NCBI GenBank assembly: GCA_022695795.1
Contig: MU404059.1
Coordinates: 372,001 to 436,000 of the forward strand
DNA from: Biscogniauxia marginata
Lineage: Eukaryota > Ascomycota > Sordariomycetes > Xylariales > Xylariaceae
Length of the DNA: 64,000 nt
Direction of reading: 5' to 3'
The notes beneath the pieces were generated by a model. The model had not been told where the DNA came from. It saw nothing but the letters and a program-made list of their open reading frames with translations, and made no database searches. The translations under genes were made by a program, and so were the position numbers. Shown piece by piece: positions 24,115-36,282 of the stretch (position 1 is the stretch's first letter; the number at the start of each line of letters is the position of its first letter).

Positions 24115-24549
24115 ATGTCGGTGTCCGGCCATGTCCAGCAGCTTGCCAACTCGGTTTTTGACAACCTAAAATACCAGCATGAGTGGACCGAACTCCAGAT
24201 CGTTACCCATTCACCAATTAACAATTCGCTTTTACCACGACCAATGATTTCTGGTCTCCCTCCTCGCCGGCTTTATTTACACCCGGATGACCAGATCGAG
24301 ATGCTTAGATCTCACCGAGGCCCAAAGGCGCGCATAGAAGAAACACCTGAGACTGAATGGGTGCTGCCAACCCATCTGGCCGAGAAATGGACTCTCAGAT
24401 CATTTGCAAGCGTCTTCGATTCGATGCCGTCAGACCCTTCATCCGCCCCAAACCGTCCTAAGAGGATTATTCTGGCTACAATACATGACGATTCTACCAT
24501 TGTTTACTACTTCATGCATGATGGCATCGTCAAACCCCGCCAAAACTAA
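24115..24549 (+). CDS. sen15: tRNA-splicing endonuclease subunit Sen15
   Basis: A single exon of 144 residues. Recognised from the fungal Sen15 C-terminus (IILATIHDDSTIVYYFMHDG followed by IVKPRQN) and from the N-terminal helix preceding DNLKYQHEWTEL. Family knowledge: Sen15 is a small structural subunit of the heterotetrameric SEN complex (Sen2, Sen34, Sen54, Sen15), which removes introns from pre-tRNAs; it has the endonuclease-like fold but no catalytic triad. Length is normal for the fungal family. It converges on the alcohol dehydrogenase gene with 11 nt between stop codons, so the two 3' untranslated regions must overlap. Confidence 0.87.
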   Translation: MSVSGHVQQLANSVFDNLKYQHEWTELQIVTHSPINNSLLPRPMISGLPPRRLYLHPDDQIEMLRSHRGPKARIEETPETEWVLPTHLAEKWTLRSFASVFDSMPSDPSSAPNRPKRIILATIHDDSTIVYYFMHDGIVKPRQN

Positions 24550-24560
24550 ACGGAATGGAT

Positions 24561-26040
24561 TCACGGGTGAAAGATCACCTTCTGCACCTGCATCTTATTA
24601 AATATTTCATACCCCAAAACCGCTTCAGACAGTGGCATCACTTTATCAAACATAAAGCTACTAAATGTCAGCTACTGCGACTTGCTCACTACCCCGACCG
24701 AGAATTATTGGACCCAAACAAAAGAGCCCCTACCTGAAGAGATGCTGCTTCCTAGCTAACACTTCGAGCGCGTCCGGGAAAATGGAACGGACAGGGCAGC
24801 GGCCCATTTGTAGCCTCACATTTTTGCTAGATCATGATCAGTCAATAGTTCTAGATGGAATTTCAAGGGTATACATACTTGTATCCGTCGTTGGTATCGA
24901 ACGGGAACTGCTACAGGTCAGCATTTCGTGGGAGCACATATGTTGTGCGCCTTACCTCGGAGTTGTGGACGCCGATACTGCTTATGAAACCGAAGGGCCT
25001 CAAAATATCATAGGCTGTCCTCAGAGCGGGCCCCAAGCCAACCACCTCAATCACTATATCAGCTCCCCGGCCCTCTGTTACTTCCTTGATTCTTGCCATC
25101 ATGCCTTCTGCATCGGTCTTGAAATTCAGGGGTTCCGCGCCTAAGCTTTCTGCAATTTCAAGACGGCTATCAACACCGTCAATAGCAAAGAGGTGTTTAG
25201 GCTTGTACTCAAGCGCTGATACTATCGCACATAATCCTACAGGCCCACAACCGATGACGACAGCTGTTGCCTCGGAAGGGTCTTGTATATCGAGGGCGTT
25301 GAAGGCATTTCTAGCACCGAAGAATCCGGTGGGAAAGATGTCGGCCATGAGCACTAGGGCTTTGTCATCTATCTCGGGCGGCGCCTTCATCACGGTCCCG
25401 TCCGCTAAGGGTACCCGAACATATTCTGCCTGACCCCCGTCGAGACGTTCAGAACCAAAGAGCATGCTATGAACGCATCGGGACGAGTGTCCGTTCTTAC
25501 AATAAAAGCAGTCCATACTGCAAGGACTACTCTTAGCCAACTACATCCAGCCGCGAATGAACGTAGATTTGGTGTTACTTACCAAGACACCGTGAATGGC
25601 GAAACAACCTTATCGCCAAGCTGCACGGTCTTGACGTCTTTCCCAGCAGCGACTACGGTACCCGAGAACTCATGGCCCATGATGACACCGACCCCTCCAT
25701 GTTCGAGACCTCGAAATCTATGGAGCTCACTGTGGAGGGGTTAGAAGCTTATATTTTTGTATGCTTGATGAATGGGGATAGGGGATATGGGAAGGCTCAC
25801 GAGCCACAGAGGCCACTGGCATTGACTTTGATGATGATATCTCTATCTTCCTGTACTTCACCCCATGATACTGTGTCAGTAGCCCGAGCAGCACTAAATA
25901 ATGTCCGAGGGAGAGGTGACAACGAAGGGATAGAGGAATCGTTCACTTTTGGGCACCGGCCGTTGCTGAACCGAGACCTTGTACGGGCCCTCGAAGACGA
26001 CGGCGTTCATCGTATCCGGTAGTACTAGTTCTACCGCCAT
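24561..26040 (-). CDS. Zinc-dependent alcohol dehydrogenase (MDR superfamily)
   Basis: Seven minus-strand exons: 25947-26040, 25801-25855, 25583-25729, 24956-25517, 24879-24907, 24734-24826 and 24561-24657; 358 residues, normal for the family. The GroES-like part carries the catalytic zinc motif at CGSELH and GHE (MGHEFSG), and the structural zinc site with four Cys (VSCMDC, FYCKNGHSSRC). The Rossmann part contains VIGCGPVGLCAI, a GxGxxG-type NAD(P) site, and FAIDGVDSRLE, where Asp after the second strand suggests NAD. It probably oxidises an alcohol or polyol; the substrate is not readable. The many small exons are unusual beside its single-exon neighbours. Exon 5 has a TAG-CAG double acceptor, which could add one Gln. 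The start ATG (26040) gives MAVELVLPDTMNAVVF, typical of this clade. Confidence 0.87.
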
Positions 26041-26253
26041 CTTTGGCCTAGATGATAGATATCCCTCAACGACAATTATTAACCCTCCCCCCAACACTTG
26101 TTCCTGAATTTATCGTCACTCACCTCTACTTTTTATTTTATTTTAGAGATACCTCTCTTCTGTTGTATGTTCGTGTTTAACCTTTTCTTGTGACAAACTC
26201 GAGGAGAACCCCGGGGGGTTTTTTTTTTCGCTTGATAATAACTACGTCAAAAT

Positions 26254-26277
26254 ACCACCCCGGAAATGCGGGGTGGT
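26254..26277. repeat. Perfect 9-bp inverted repeat (hairpin)
   Basis: ACCACCCCG and CGGGGTGGT flank a six-base loop. It lies about 210 bases upstream of the alcohol dehydrogenase start, next to a G6T10 tract at about 26214-26229. It could be a palindromic factor site or a structured RNA element. Confidence 0.7.
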
Positions 26278-28387
26278 GTGCCCTTACAAGCACGCACTCT
26301 AGAGTAGTAAAAAAGAATACCGAGCATCGGCCAGTTGACGGTCTCTTATTTAATTAACCTAGGAACATCGTCCTTGATTTAACTATAAAGAATCCGTGTT
26401 CCCTTGCTTATTTAAGCTTTTTCTCACACATGTGCTTTTCTTTGGCGTTGTTCTTGTAATATATAATACATGCGGGCCTGTGTAGAGGATTAGTCAGCGG
26501 GTCACGGCGCAGCTGCGCAATTAACTAGAAAATTCATCTCTCATTTATCCACCTTCTTTTTCGTTTAGCTTGTGCGGTTATTATATATAAATCGGTTAAT
26601 TTAATTATATACCTATTTAAATAAATAATTTTCCTTCTTTTTACTTATAAAAATAAAATAAAATAAAGTATGTTTACTTAGTTCCGCCGGGAAATATATG
26701 TGCAACTTTTTTATTAAACGACTTTTCGATATCTATCTCTTATTTGTTAAAAAGGCAGGTCGAAGTTATTAAAAAAATTGCACTTTAGATGCTTTAGGCA
26801 AGATGAACCGGGCCCCGCGAATTTAATTTTCTTGTGAGACGGTTACCTACTTATCCTTACGCACTTGTGTATATTAATTATGTAACCCCCTATATATAGG
26901 TACCACCCTATCCCCTTTTCTTTTTATTGCTTCCACAAAGGGCATATATGTATTGTAGAGATCCTCGGGATATGCTGTACGACCACCTAAGCTTGACAAC
27001 ATTCCCTGCCGATTTTTTTTTGAAGGTGTGATGGTAAAACCCAAGCACTCGGGTAGTACTGGGTAGCCATAGAAAATGAATTATTATCATATACCTGGTA
27101 AGCATTGGGTATGAATTAGGTAGTGGTTCGACTTCTGCTTTGCGGTATTGGAAGGAGATAAGGCTAGGAAGACATAGCTTATCTCTATTATCTGTCCAAC
27201 CTCAGATGCCTGTAAATTCGGCCTAGGTGATCAATCATGCGGAAGCCGGCTCTCTAAAGTCGTGGTTCTTGGCAAGCGATATTCAGTGACATTTACTCGA
27301 ACGAGCTAGAGAGAAAGAGCACTACTTGATATACGTCTCAAGTGGACAAGTCAAGACTTCTGTCTCGTCCTCGATGGCTTATAATCTTCCCTGATAGAGG
27401 TGTGCATACTGGACACGCCTCGAGATTCATGTATACTGCAAGGTCTTAAAGGAGTGGGGTTACTCGACCACGCTGAAGTCTCGCATCGGCCGAAAAAAGT
27501 AAAGGGTCGAAGGAAGAGACATGTCAGATTGGCGATTGATCGACTGTGTAGAAAATGCGACAGGCCTGAGAAAATCACATCATCGCAACCCCCCGAATCC
27601 GGGCCACGAAGTCATAAGGCAACTATTTATCCCTAGGTTCCACTCGAACGGATGATATCGTAGGGTCGGGTCCATGAAGTAACACAGAAATGCACGCACG
27701 TCTCCAGTTGCAGAAAGACGGTGTAGGAGAGCCTTAAGCAGCGTAGTGCAACAGGCTGGGCAAGATCAGGGCTGCTGACCTAGCACCTAACCTGCAATCC
27801 TTCGAGGAATATACGTTAGCGACATGAATTGACTGTCTCGCGCAACGATTTGACGTATTCTACCGTGGGGAGCTCGTGTTGGCTGTCAGGAATTGATAAG
27901 CAACCCAAGTGGAAGGCGGGTGTGTTAAGTGCTAACAAGGTGCGGCTCGGGGATGAGGCTTAGTTTAGCTGGGTTGGCAAACCCTAGCAGACCTTGACCA
28001 ACACGAGCGGCTGAAGGAAAGTTTTTCGAGAGACCCGGTGTTTCACTGAACTTGGTGTTAAGCCCGTGAGAGCAATAGGAACACGCAAACGCGGACTTTT
28101 TCATTTATGATACGTGGCTACCGCCGATCTGGTGACGAGCACATTGAGGCTGGCGGTTTTTTTTCTCGATAGACGATGCGAGCTAGCAAATCGCGCAGCA
28201 ATCAAATCCTAGCACACTGCGTCGGGCCGCGGGCTGAGCCATGATATTCAGTAAGACCCCGCTTCCTTGCTGATGCGTGCGAAACATGGTCTTCTGGAGG
28301 TAAGATGGTATGAGCGGCCATGCAAGCTATATCGCTGACACTGGGAAGGGCAAAGGGAGATAAGAGAGTTGGTGCGAAACAAGAACG

Positions 28388-28412
28388 AAAAAAGAAAAAG
28401 AAAAAGAAAAAG
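28388..28412. repeat. (GAAAAA)n repeat
   Basis: Four hexanucleotide units in non-coding DNA. Confidence 0.85.
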
Positions 28413-28542
28413 TCTCCTCAAGCCGTGGACAAGACGAATATGTAGAAGGCCGGAATATTGAAACGGTAGGTGAGATGGGTATGGGGGCCGGAAGTATTAC
28501 TTAAAAGGTGTCGGTAGATATTGCAGAAGATGATGGCCTGGA

Positions 28543-28570
28543 TGGTGTGTGGTGTATGGTGTGTGGTGTC
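28543..28570. repeat. 14-bp tandem duplication, one mismatch
   Basis: TGGTGTGTGGTGTA is followed directly by the same unit ending in C. Confidence 0.8.
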
Positions 28571-31333
28571 AGCTGGTAGATAGGGGACGCGGGTAGGGTT
28601 CGCTCGACTGAATGATATGGACCAAGGTGATAGTCCAAAGTGGCGCGATTAATACGGGAGAGACGGGAAAATGGGATCTAGTCATCAAATCTGCGGGGGG
28701 GGGTCCTGACATAATGAATGGTGATGAATTGGCCAGGTGCCAGCTCTGATGGATGGGTGACATCGATAGAAGAGAATTGGGGAGAGAGAGAGGCACAAGA
28801 GGTGAGAAGACATAGCATGTCGTTCAAACTGATTGGAGGCGGCTGAAGTGTGGTTGTCCGTCATGCCGTGCAATGCGGGCCTTGGTCTTCTGATGGCCCC
28901 TGCACCCAGTCAAGGGCACAAATCTTGGCAACGAGGCGGAGCACAGAATGTAACTGCCAGTCGCTGCCAATTGCATCAGGTACCAATGGAATGTCTCCCT
29001 CAGTCGCCGCATCTTCCGCCACTGAATTTCCCTACCGCGCCTTTTTGTTCTTCTTTCTTCCCGTCTTCTCTAAGATTTTCACCATGCATTATCGCATTTC
29101 GCCCCGACGGTGATTTCCCCCTTCTTTCTTTTATCTTGATTCATTCCCAAGTACTAGTTTCCCCAAGGTCAGCTAGCCAGCCCCCCCTTTCGCGTCTTCC
29201 CCCTCTTCAGCAAATATTACCTACATGGTCATACCTGGGATATTGTGGTATCTTGCGGGTCATCTACACACATATGTCCATATGCGTATATATCTAGGTA
29301 CCTACCTAAGGTATGTAGGACCTAACCTCCCGCCGCGCCTTTCTAAGCTACCTCAACTCTCTCTAGTATCCTCGTTCGACGTCAGATGGACTTGAGAGAA
29401 GATATAATTTGTTGCTAAATGGAGCCTACTTACCGTAGTCTCGGCTTGGTTCGTTAGACAGACCCCATCTTTTATGTAATCCCCAGCAGGACGCTAGACT
29501 ACCTCAGTACTAGTTGTACATGTAGTTATTAATGAGGGTGTTTCTACCGCGGCCCACCAAGGCATGCTTCAAGTCGAAGCGAAGACAAGCCAGAGAAGAT
29601 GGCCGATTCGTCTTAAAATCACCCCTTTGGGCAAGTCTCTTGGTCTAGAGGCCTCCCGGTTCCCCACACATAAACTATAACCCCCCAGACCTCGTCGTAG
29701 TGATGTGCTCTTCCCTACCGATTTCACCCTAACAACCTGACCCTTCACCGGTGCTATCCATCCGCCTCTCTGCCATCCACCTCGACTCGACACTTGAGGG
29801 AATAAGCCAATCGACAGTAATTATGCACGACGGTTCCGGCCCTGCACGCCTTCGCTAATAAGGCACGCGAACCCCCCCTGCCGGCCTGTGATGTAGAATT
29901 GGCCCTGCAGGCGTGCTTTTGCGGTCAGCGGCTACATGGCTTGCTGGTGCGGCTGTACCCTATGCGATTGGCATCATAGCTAGCTGAATGTACATGTTAC
30001 TATCGAGTCCACGTCACAACGCCGCCGGTCGTCTCTTGCTAGCAGTAATCCGGTACTATGTCCATGCTGTCATCTCTCCTCCCCTTTCTGCACTTACGAC
30101 GGGTTGGCCAACGATAGAATGCGCCCTACGATGACCGACAGCATCCCGTCTACTCGGGGGTCGGGAAACCCCAGGAAATGCTAGCTCTGCTCTGGAAGGG
30201 CATCGTGATCACCCCAACTGCGTGTACGAGTAGATTGCCAGGGAACACAGACCCAAATCAAACCGAATCAAACGTCTTCAGCACCCAATCTGTCGGCCTC
30301 AAGGTGTGCCACTGTCATGCACTAGACGAGGTGCGATCCCCGCCTTCTCGATCCCCAATCAGCAGAACCATATCTGCCTGCCTACCTAACCGTATCGAAG
30401 AAGAACCTGCCATGTTTCTCTATTTTTGCACATGTTGGTACGTGGTCGGTCAGAAGGCGAATATGACAATCAATCACTCACACGTTGCCGTCTGCATCTG
30501 GCTAGTCGCCTCTCGCTAACTACCTATACCTGAAAATGGTCGCCGGCCAGGGTAGAAAGTGAAGAAATGGACTGTAGCACATATACGTTGGCCCTCGCCG
30601 GTCAATCTCGCTATTGTTTATCTCTCACTTTTCGTTTCTTCAAACCATCTCCAGCTCCCTCTTATCTCTCTGCCGGAGGATCCTCCAGTCGGCCATGATC
30701 TGATGCGGATAACATAGGTGACGTCTTAATAAACTGAGGTCTTTATATATATATACATATATACATATATCAATTATTTATCAATTACTCTGCGTCTCAC
30801 CGGCCGCTCGACGTTGGATCGCTCCCTGCGCTGTTGCCGCACCCTTAATCCCCCCCTCGGTGCCTTTATCCCCGCAAAATGCTAGTACAGTAGTGGTCCC
30901 CGATCCATAGCCCATACATTGACATCGACATTGATTCCCACCCCGTTTTCAAAAATCCTGGACACACGGCACGTATCCTCGTCGATCAATTTCATGCTGC
31001 CTGCCATACCGTCATCCTCCACCTGGACAGAACAAAAATCCGGAAGGGCGGTAAGGGACCAACGGTCGCTCGTATACAGCTATTACACCGTGGCCAGAGG
31101 ATCCCGATCGGCTGGAATCTGCACAGCTTGGCAGGGCTGAATAGAAAAAGAAAAACGAAACAAGAAACACAACGACGAGTGTTAGACGACAGAAACACGC
31201 AAGAGGACGGATACAGGCCGCATAGTGTTGCAGCAGCACTCGCAGATTGAGGCTTTGCAAGGGGAGGGGTTGACTAAAAGAAAAAGGTCCTAGTCAGTTT
31301 TCGAGTGGATCGAACCGTCGGGAAGGGTACAAA

Positions 31334-31361
31334 GCTACATACCTACTGCTACATACCTACT
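31334..31361. repeat. Perfect 14-bp tandem duplication
   Basis: GCTACATACCTACT occurs twice head to tail in non-coding DNA. Confidence 0.9.
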
Positions 31362-32958
31362 GCTGCTGCCCCAGAGGTGCCCAGTCCCCACCATTACCAG
31401 GTGCCCAGTTTTGAGCTTAAGCAGCACCTACCTACACTAGAGCACGCTGTGTTACCACTCGCAGCCGCATCATTTCGCCGCCGCCTTCGAGTCTAGCTTC
31501 TCTCGCTTCATCGGCCACCCGTAATTACCAATTATCTATTACCATTACCATTACCTACATGTACCTTACTTACCGCACCTCACCTAAATTTACCTGTAGG
31601 GCTCCTCACCTACACCACCCGCCCAGTCCAGTTCAATCAATCTCTGGCCCATCTTTCCGCATCGTCTTCGACTCTAGTCCGTCTCGCTTCCTATGGTCGA
31701 TGACTAACAAGACGTCCCTTCTCCCTCTTCTTTTTCGACTTACATACGGGCCAAGCATATACGTCGAACCTGGCCCTCCTCTACGTCCTTCTAGTCCATA
31801 TGTACCCTGTCCGTGCAGTCGAGCCCTCCACCACCAGACCGTAGATCAGGACTGGCAACTGGAAAAGATATACCACCCTAGACCCCTGCGGCACGATCCA
31901 AGCACGAAGCTTATAGCACGCGGTCCTATTGCGGGTTTGACCTTGACACCTGCCTATCACACGCCGCAATCTGGCAATTTGGAGTGATCCCATCCTATCG
32001 TTACTGATCCTCGAAATCCGGTGCCCAGCCCAAAACGAAACCAAGTTGTTTTCCCTTGTTCTCCATCTTCAACCCCAGCCCACTGCGCACCACCAAAAAG
32101 AGGAGGCTCCGCGGCATCCTCCCTCCCCCCCGCCTTGACAATCTACGCCAAACTTAACCTACCTTACCACTTACTCGCCTTGCCGTCTGCGACGAATCGA
32201 ACCCCAATCCGAGATTCCATTCGGTCACGAGGTAGCGAGAGGTCTGGCTCTCTAAAAAGGGCCCCTTGACAAGTTTAGCGAATTTCGACAGCCCCGGGTG
32301 TTTTTTGATCCCCCAGGATCTCCCCAGGTCCCTCTTGCTCACACCCCCCCCCATTACACACATATCGTTCCTGATCCTGTCTGTCGTCAGTCCGTACCTC
32401 ACCTCACACCCCCCATTAACCACTTGCAGTTACTGCCTTCCGGTTCGTGGTCCAACCTTTTTCCCGCTCCTTTACATTTTACTAAAGGCCCTGTATTTCC
32501 TGGCGCGGCTCTTTCTGTTCTTGATTTTTGAATCTCTCTTGCAATCCTCCCCCTCCCCCTCCCCTTCCGTATCTTCTCCGGATCTTCACCGGGTCGCTGG
32601 AACCGTTGTGCGCATTTGGACCGAGGACTTTCCCCAGATTCCTGCAGCTGCCGACCTCTCTGGCATTCCAGCCTCGAGTGGGTGTCTAGTACCGACAAAT
32701 TGAATTGCGCGCCTCTGACGTCGTTGCATTGGACATCGAGTGCGCGCATTATTTTTTCTCGTCCCTCCTTGTTGCCGTTCTAGTTCGCCTTATTTATTGA
32801 ACTGCTTTTGGTGATCGAGTGTGCATCTGGCCGGAACCCGACGTTTGCGCGCGGACAGCTTATACCATCTGGGTCGTGGTCACAAGCTCATTTGTGCCAC
32901 AATCCTGTTGGCTGTCCTGCCCCAAACCCCGAGGAAAACAACTTTTCTCCCTGTTTCT

Positions 32959-32988
32959 ATGATGAGTTGAGTATCGATGCGTGAGTAG
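32959..32988 (+). promoter_or_regulatory. Two minimal upstream ORFs before the C2H2 gene
   Basis: ATG ATG AGT TGA (32959-32970) and ATG CGT GAG TAG (32977-32988) lie within 40 bases of the proposed start at 32999. If transcribed in the leader they would reduce or gate translation. Confidence 0.5.
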
Positions 32989-32998
32989 CGGCCACTAC

Positions 32999-34679
32999 AT
33001 GCAAGCCAGAGAAAGCATGACTCCCACCGCCGGTTCGACCATTGCTCACGACCCTTCAGCCGGCGACATATACGATCCGGATGAGGTCTTCCCGCAGAAT
33101 AGTCCCTTGATGAAACCTTTACGCCCTAAGTTCAGACCGTCACCCTCTCCTCCAGGGCCTCTTGCACCAGTCAGTCCTTCTCCTACTGCAGGTGATAAGT
33201 CTTCTAATCGTCGGCGTAAGGTACGTCCTAGCCAAGGCGATGCCGTCCTGATATTTCATCTCGACGGTGGGAAACACCCAGATATTGCCGCCGAAGCCGC
33301 GTCCCGGCCTTTGGATCAGTCCTCTGAAGACGACGATCGGAGCGCGAGCGACTCGGACGATACGATCGAGGAATCGGGGGATGAAGAGGACGTCAGGAGC
33401 AACGAAATGTCCCCCGGTCCGGTCTCGCACTTCGCCAAGTATCCCGCTGAATCTACGGGGCCAGGTCCAATAGACCTGCAGTTCCTAGCGACGAATGCGC
33501 TCGCAGCCGCCAAAGCTGCCTCGAAGACGACCGACACAGACACGGACGAGTCCCAGCAACCGAATCACGATGCGCGGAACACGCAGAGAGCTAGGCTGCC
33601 CGAGCGCCTAGTGACGATGAATGGGGGAGCAAAAGAAAATATGATTAGGAAGGGCGTGGGTAGGCCTGTTCTGGCTGCACCCATTTCACCTTACCCATTG
33701 CAGGCATCGCAGGAAATATACTCTCCACGGCGGCCACCTCCGGGACAGGTACTGATGCACCCGAATAACGTCAGGTCGCCGCCTAGTCTTACTCCCAGGG
33801 AGCATGGAGAGCTGCCTCCAATCCAAGCCGCCTCTCCCAAATCTGACTCTAATCATGATCCTCTTCCGTCCATAAGATCACAGCTCTACGACCAACTAAC
33901 GGGGCCGACGAAGGACCTGACTATGCGCCAGGGTCCCCAACTACCTCATTCGCCGCCGCCACGTATAGGACCCGGCATCCCTGGAAGTCACACCTCGCCG
34001 CCGGTCTCGCCTAATGACCTGTTTCGTCAGGGCATACCGTCCCCTGCCCATAGTATCCCCGCCACGAGCCCTCTGTACTACTCGAGCGCTAGTAGTACTA
34101 GTCATTATCGGTCTGGACTAGATTACAGCAGTAGTAGCAACACGGAAACGCCAAACACCGACATCCTAACGCCTGCTACCTCGATTACGGATAGGATGAG
34201 CATCGACAATGTGACTAATCCGCAGCTGGGCGGGTTCATCTGCACGTTCCAGGGCTGTACTGCGGCACCGTTTCAGACCCAGTACCTCCTTAATTCACAT
34301 GCAAATGTTCATTCCTCGGCGAGGCCACATTACTGTCCTGTTAAGGGATGTCCGCGTAGTGAGGGCGGGAAAGGTTTCAAACGCAAAAACGAGATGATCC
34401 GGCATGGTCTTGTTCACGATTCGCCTGGGTACGTGTGCCCCTTCTGCCCGGACCGGGAGCACAAGTATCCTAGGCCGGATAACTTGCAAAGGTATGTTTA
34501 ATTTGGATGATGATAGACGATCGTCTTGGGGTCGGAGGATTTCATATACTGACTACTAAGCTAGACATGTCCGGGTACATCACATCGACAAGGACAAAGA
34601 TGACGCTGCACTACGTGAGGTACTCTCCCAGCGACCCGATGGGCCTAGTCGTGGGCGGAGACGGCGTGGCGGGCCTTAG
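32999..34679 (+). CDS. C2H2 zinc-finger transcription factor
   Basis: Two exons, 32999-34491 and 34565-34679, phase 2 junction (73-nt intron), 535 residues. The first 400 residues are Ser/Pro-rich with acidic patches (near 100-135) and are probably a disordered regulatory part. Three C2H2-type fingers follow at about 415-438 (C-x4-C, H-x3-H), 446-473 (C-x4-C, H-x3-H) and 480-503 (C-x2-C; H after the LQR helix end). The intron splits the last finger at LQR|HVRVHH. The tail is very basic (RGRRRRGG), a likely nuclear signal. The C-terminal layout (fingers, then HIDKDKDD, then Arg-rich end) resembles uncharacterised fungal C2H2 proteins; I cannot assign a target pathway. An in-frame GTG lies upstream, but the first in-frame ATG at 32999 was preferred; the next Met (33017) is an alternative. 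Confidence 0.85.
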
Positions 34680-35587
34680 TTAGGTTCGCTGCTTGGACGG
34701 TCGAGACGAGTAGTTAAACCTGGAAAAGTTGGCGTAATTCGATTACTATCCTGAAATTAGATGTACATACACAGCGGATGATATCCTCTCAGCGGCGGCG
34801 CGGTTCGATTCTCTTCTATCAAAGCTACAGTGGCGTTGGTCTTTTCTCTGGGGGGTTTGACGGGCCATGAATCATATCTCAAACAGGAAGGAGTGCCGGC
34901 GTTCTTTTTTTTCTTCCTATTTTTTCCTCCTTTTTTTTAGGTGGGTGCGGGAGCAGGCAGTTATACCACACCATTCAGGGGAGCGTTTACTTTGTTACTT
35001 TTGTCGCATCCATTCGCTATTCAGATACCTCGCTGAGTTGCGGCGGGGTCTATATTTAGAAGGCCCTAAATTTTATCGGATCGGGGGTTATTTGCGGACA
35101 AGGACTGTACAGAGATTTCCCCCCTGCCATTTCGTAATGAAATGAGAAAAGGGCTGTTTTTATGTTATTTATGGACGAGACGAGATGATTCACACGAGAG
35201 AAGAAAAACAAGCCCCTCGCAGAGCTAGCTGGTCCAGCAAGGAATATACCATACCAACCACCCCCCCTCGCCCTTTTATATTTTCCATGTGGCGGATAGG
35301 AATGGGATTCGATGCAAAAAATGAACCACAGAAAGAAAGCTCCGAGTCGTCTAAGTTAGCTTCCCGGCCTAGGTCGAGGATGTGGGCGATCTACCTGATT
35401 ATAAATCAGGGCCAACCAACACAGGGAAGTTTTACAACCGTCCGAAAGGTCGGGACTTGATCACGATGCTCCTGTTTGTTTGTGTTGGGGGGAGGGTTCC
35501 TATGGTAAGGCTTGACTTTTAACTCCCTGCGAGAGGGAATATCAACAGGGAGAGCTAAAAATTATTTGATACGGTATCGCGTGCATA

Positions 35588-35606
35588 ACACACACACACA
35601 CACACA
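35588..35606. repeat. CA dinucleotide microsatellite
   Basis: About nine CA units in non-coding DNA. Confidence 0.85.
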
Positions 35607-36090
35607 GAGCAGAGCTAGAAATAAAAATTCGAGAGCCTTTCTACCTTACCTTGCCTTAATTAAGGGGGGTGTAGGTAAAGTGTGAAAATATAAAATAAAA
35701 ACACGCGACGTTTGAGTAATAAGATGTATTAAATATAAACTGTGAAAGTACCTACATATATATAGGTATTTATGTCAAGTAACTTTTTTTTTATATACTT
35801 GAATAGATATCTTAGGTAGGTAGGTTTTAAACATCTCGTTGCTTTCTTTGATGTTAAGATAACAGGCCTACCTGGGGAGAGGGGGGAAACAGGACTGGAA
35901 GATGAAGAAGTTATTTTTATAATAGAGGATCGAGGGCAAGAAAGTCGGGATGAAAAGGGAACATGTGTTGATCCAGATACGTGCTATGGATGAATGGATT
36001 TTTTTTTCTCCTTCTTTTCTTCCTTTCCCCCTTCTCTATCGTGGCGTTGGTGGTTCTAGTTGGGCTGTTAGGTATTACTATTGTAGAAGA

Positions 36091-36136
36091 GTGAAGTCAA
36101 GTCAAGTGAAGGCAAGTGAAGGCAAGTGAAGTCAAG
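36091..36136. repeat. Imperfect 5/10-bp minisatellite
   Basis: Variants of CAAGTGAAGG and CAAGT are repeated about five times. Confidence 0.75.
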
Positions 36137-36256
36137 GGTAAAAAGAGGAGGTGGACGGGGAGAAGAGGTATTAAAAAAAAAGGGGGGGGGGGTAAATATC
36201 GAGTAGATATTAACTTGAGATAGATAACCTTGGATCTATCTTTGTTATGTTCCTCT

Positions 36257-36282
36257 TCTCTCTCTCTCTCTCTCTTTCTCTC
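36257..36282. repeat. CT dinucleotide microsatellite
   Basis: About a dozen CT units with one TT interruption. Confidence 0.85.

Larger units (their letters stand above)
26041..32998. other. 7-kb intergenic region upstream of the C2H2 gene
   Basis: No supported gene. 26100-27100 is AT-rich and includes a perfect hairpin (26254-26277). 27300-28900 has scattered short frames without features. A (GAAAAA)n repeat lies at 28388-28412 and GT-rich tandem repeats at 28543-28570. Pyrimidine-rich tracts at 29000-29220 and about 31600-32700, together with many CCTA motifs, suggest promoter and long 5' leader sequence of the C2H2 gene. Frames such as 31559-31987 are Pro/Ser/Leu-rich artefacts of these tracts. 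Confidence 0.55.

Noticed and set aside
31559..31987. 142-residue frame upstream of the C2H2 gene
   Set aside because: Pro/Ser/Leu-rich translation of a pyrimidine tract with no domain; more likely leader or spacer.
32981..32998. GTG start for the C2H2 protein
   Set aside because: Nuclear fungal genes start at ATG; the first in-frame ATG is at 32999.
34795..34825. GGTTCGATTC-like sequence as a tRNA B box
   Set aside because: No A box at the right distance and no foldable cloverleaf; chance match.
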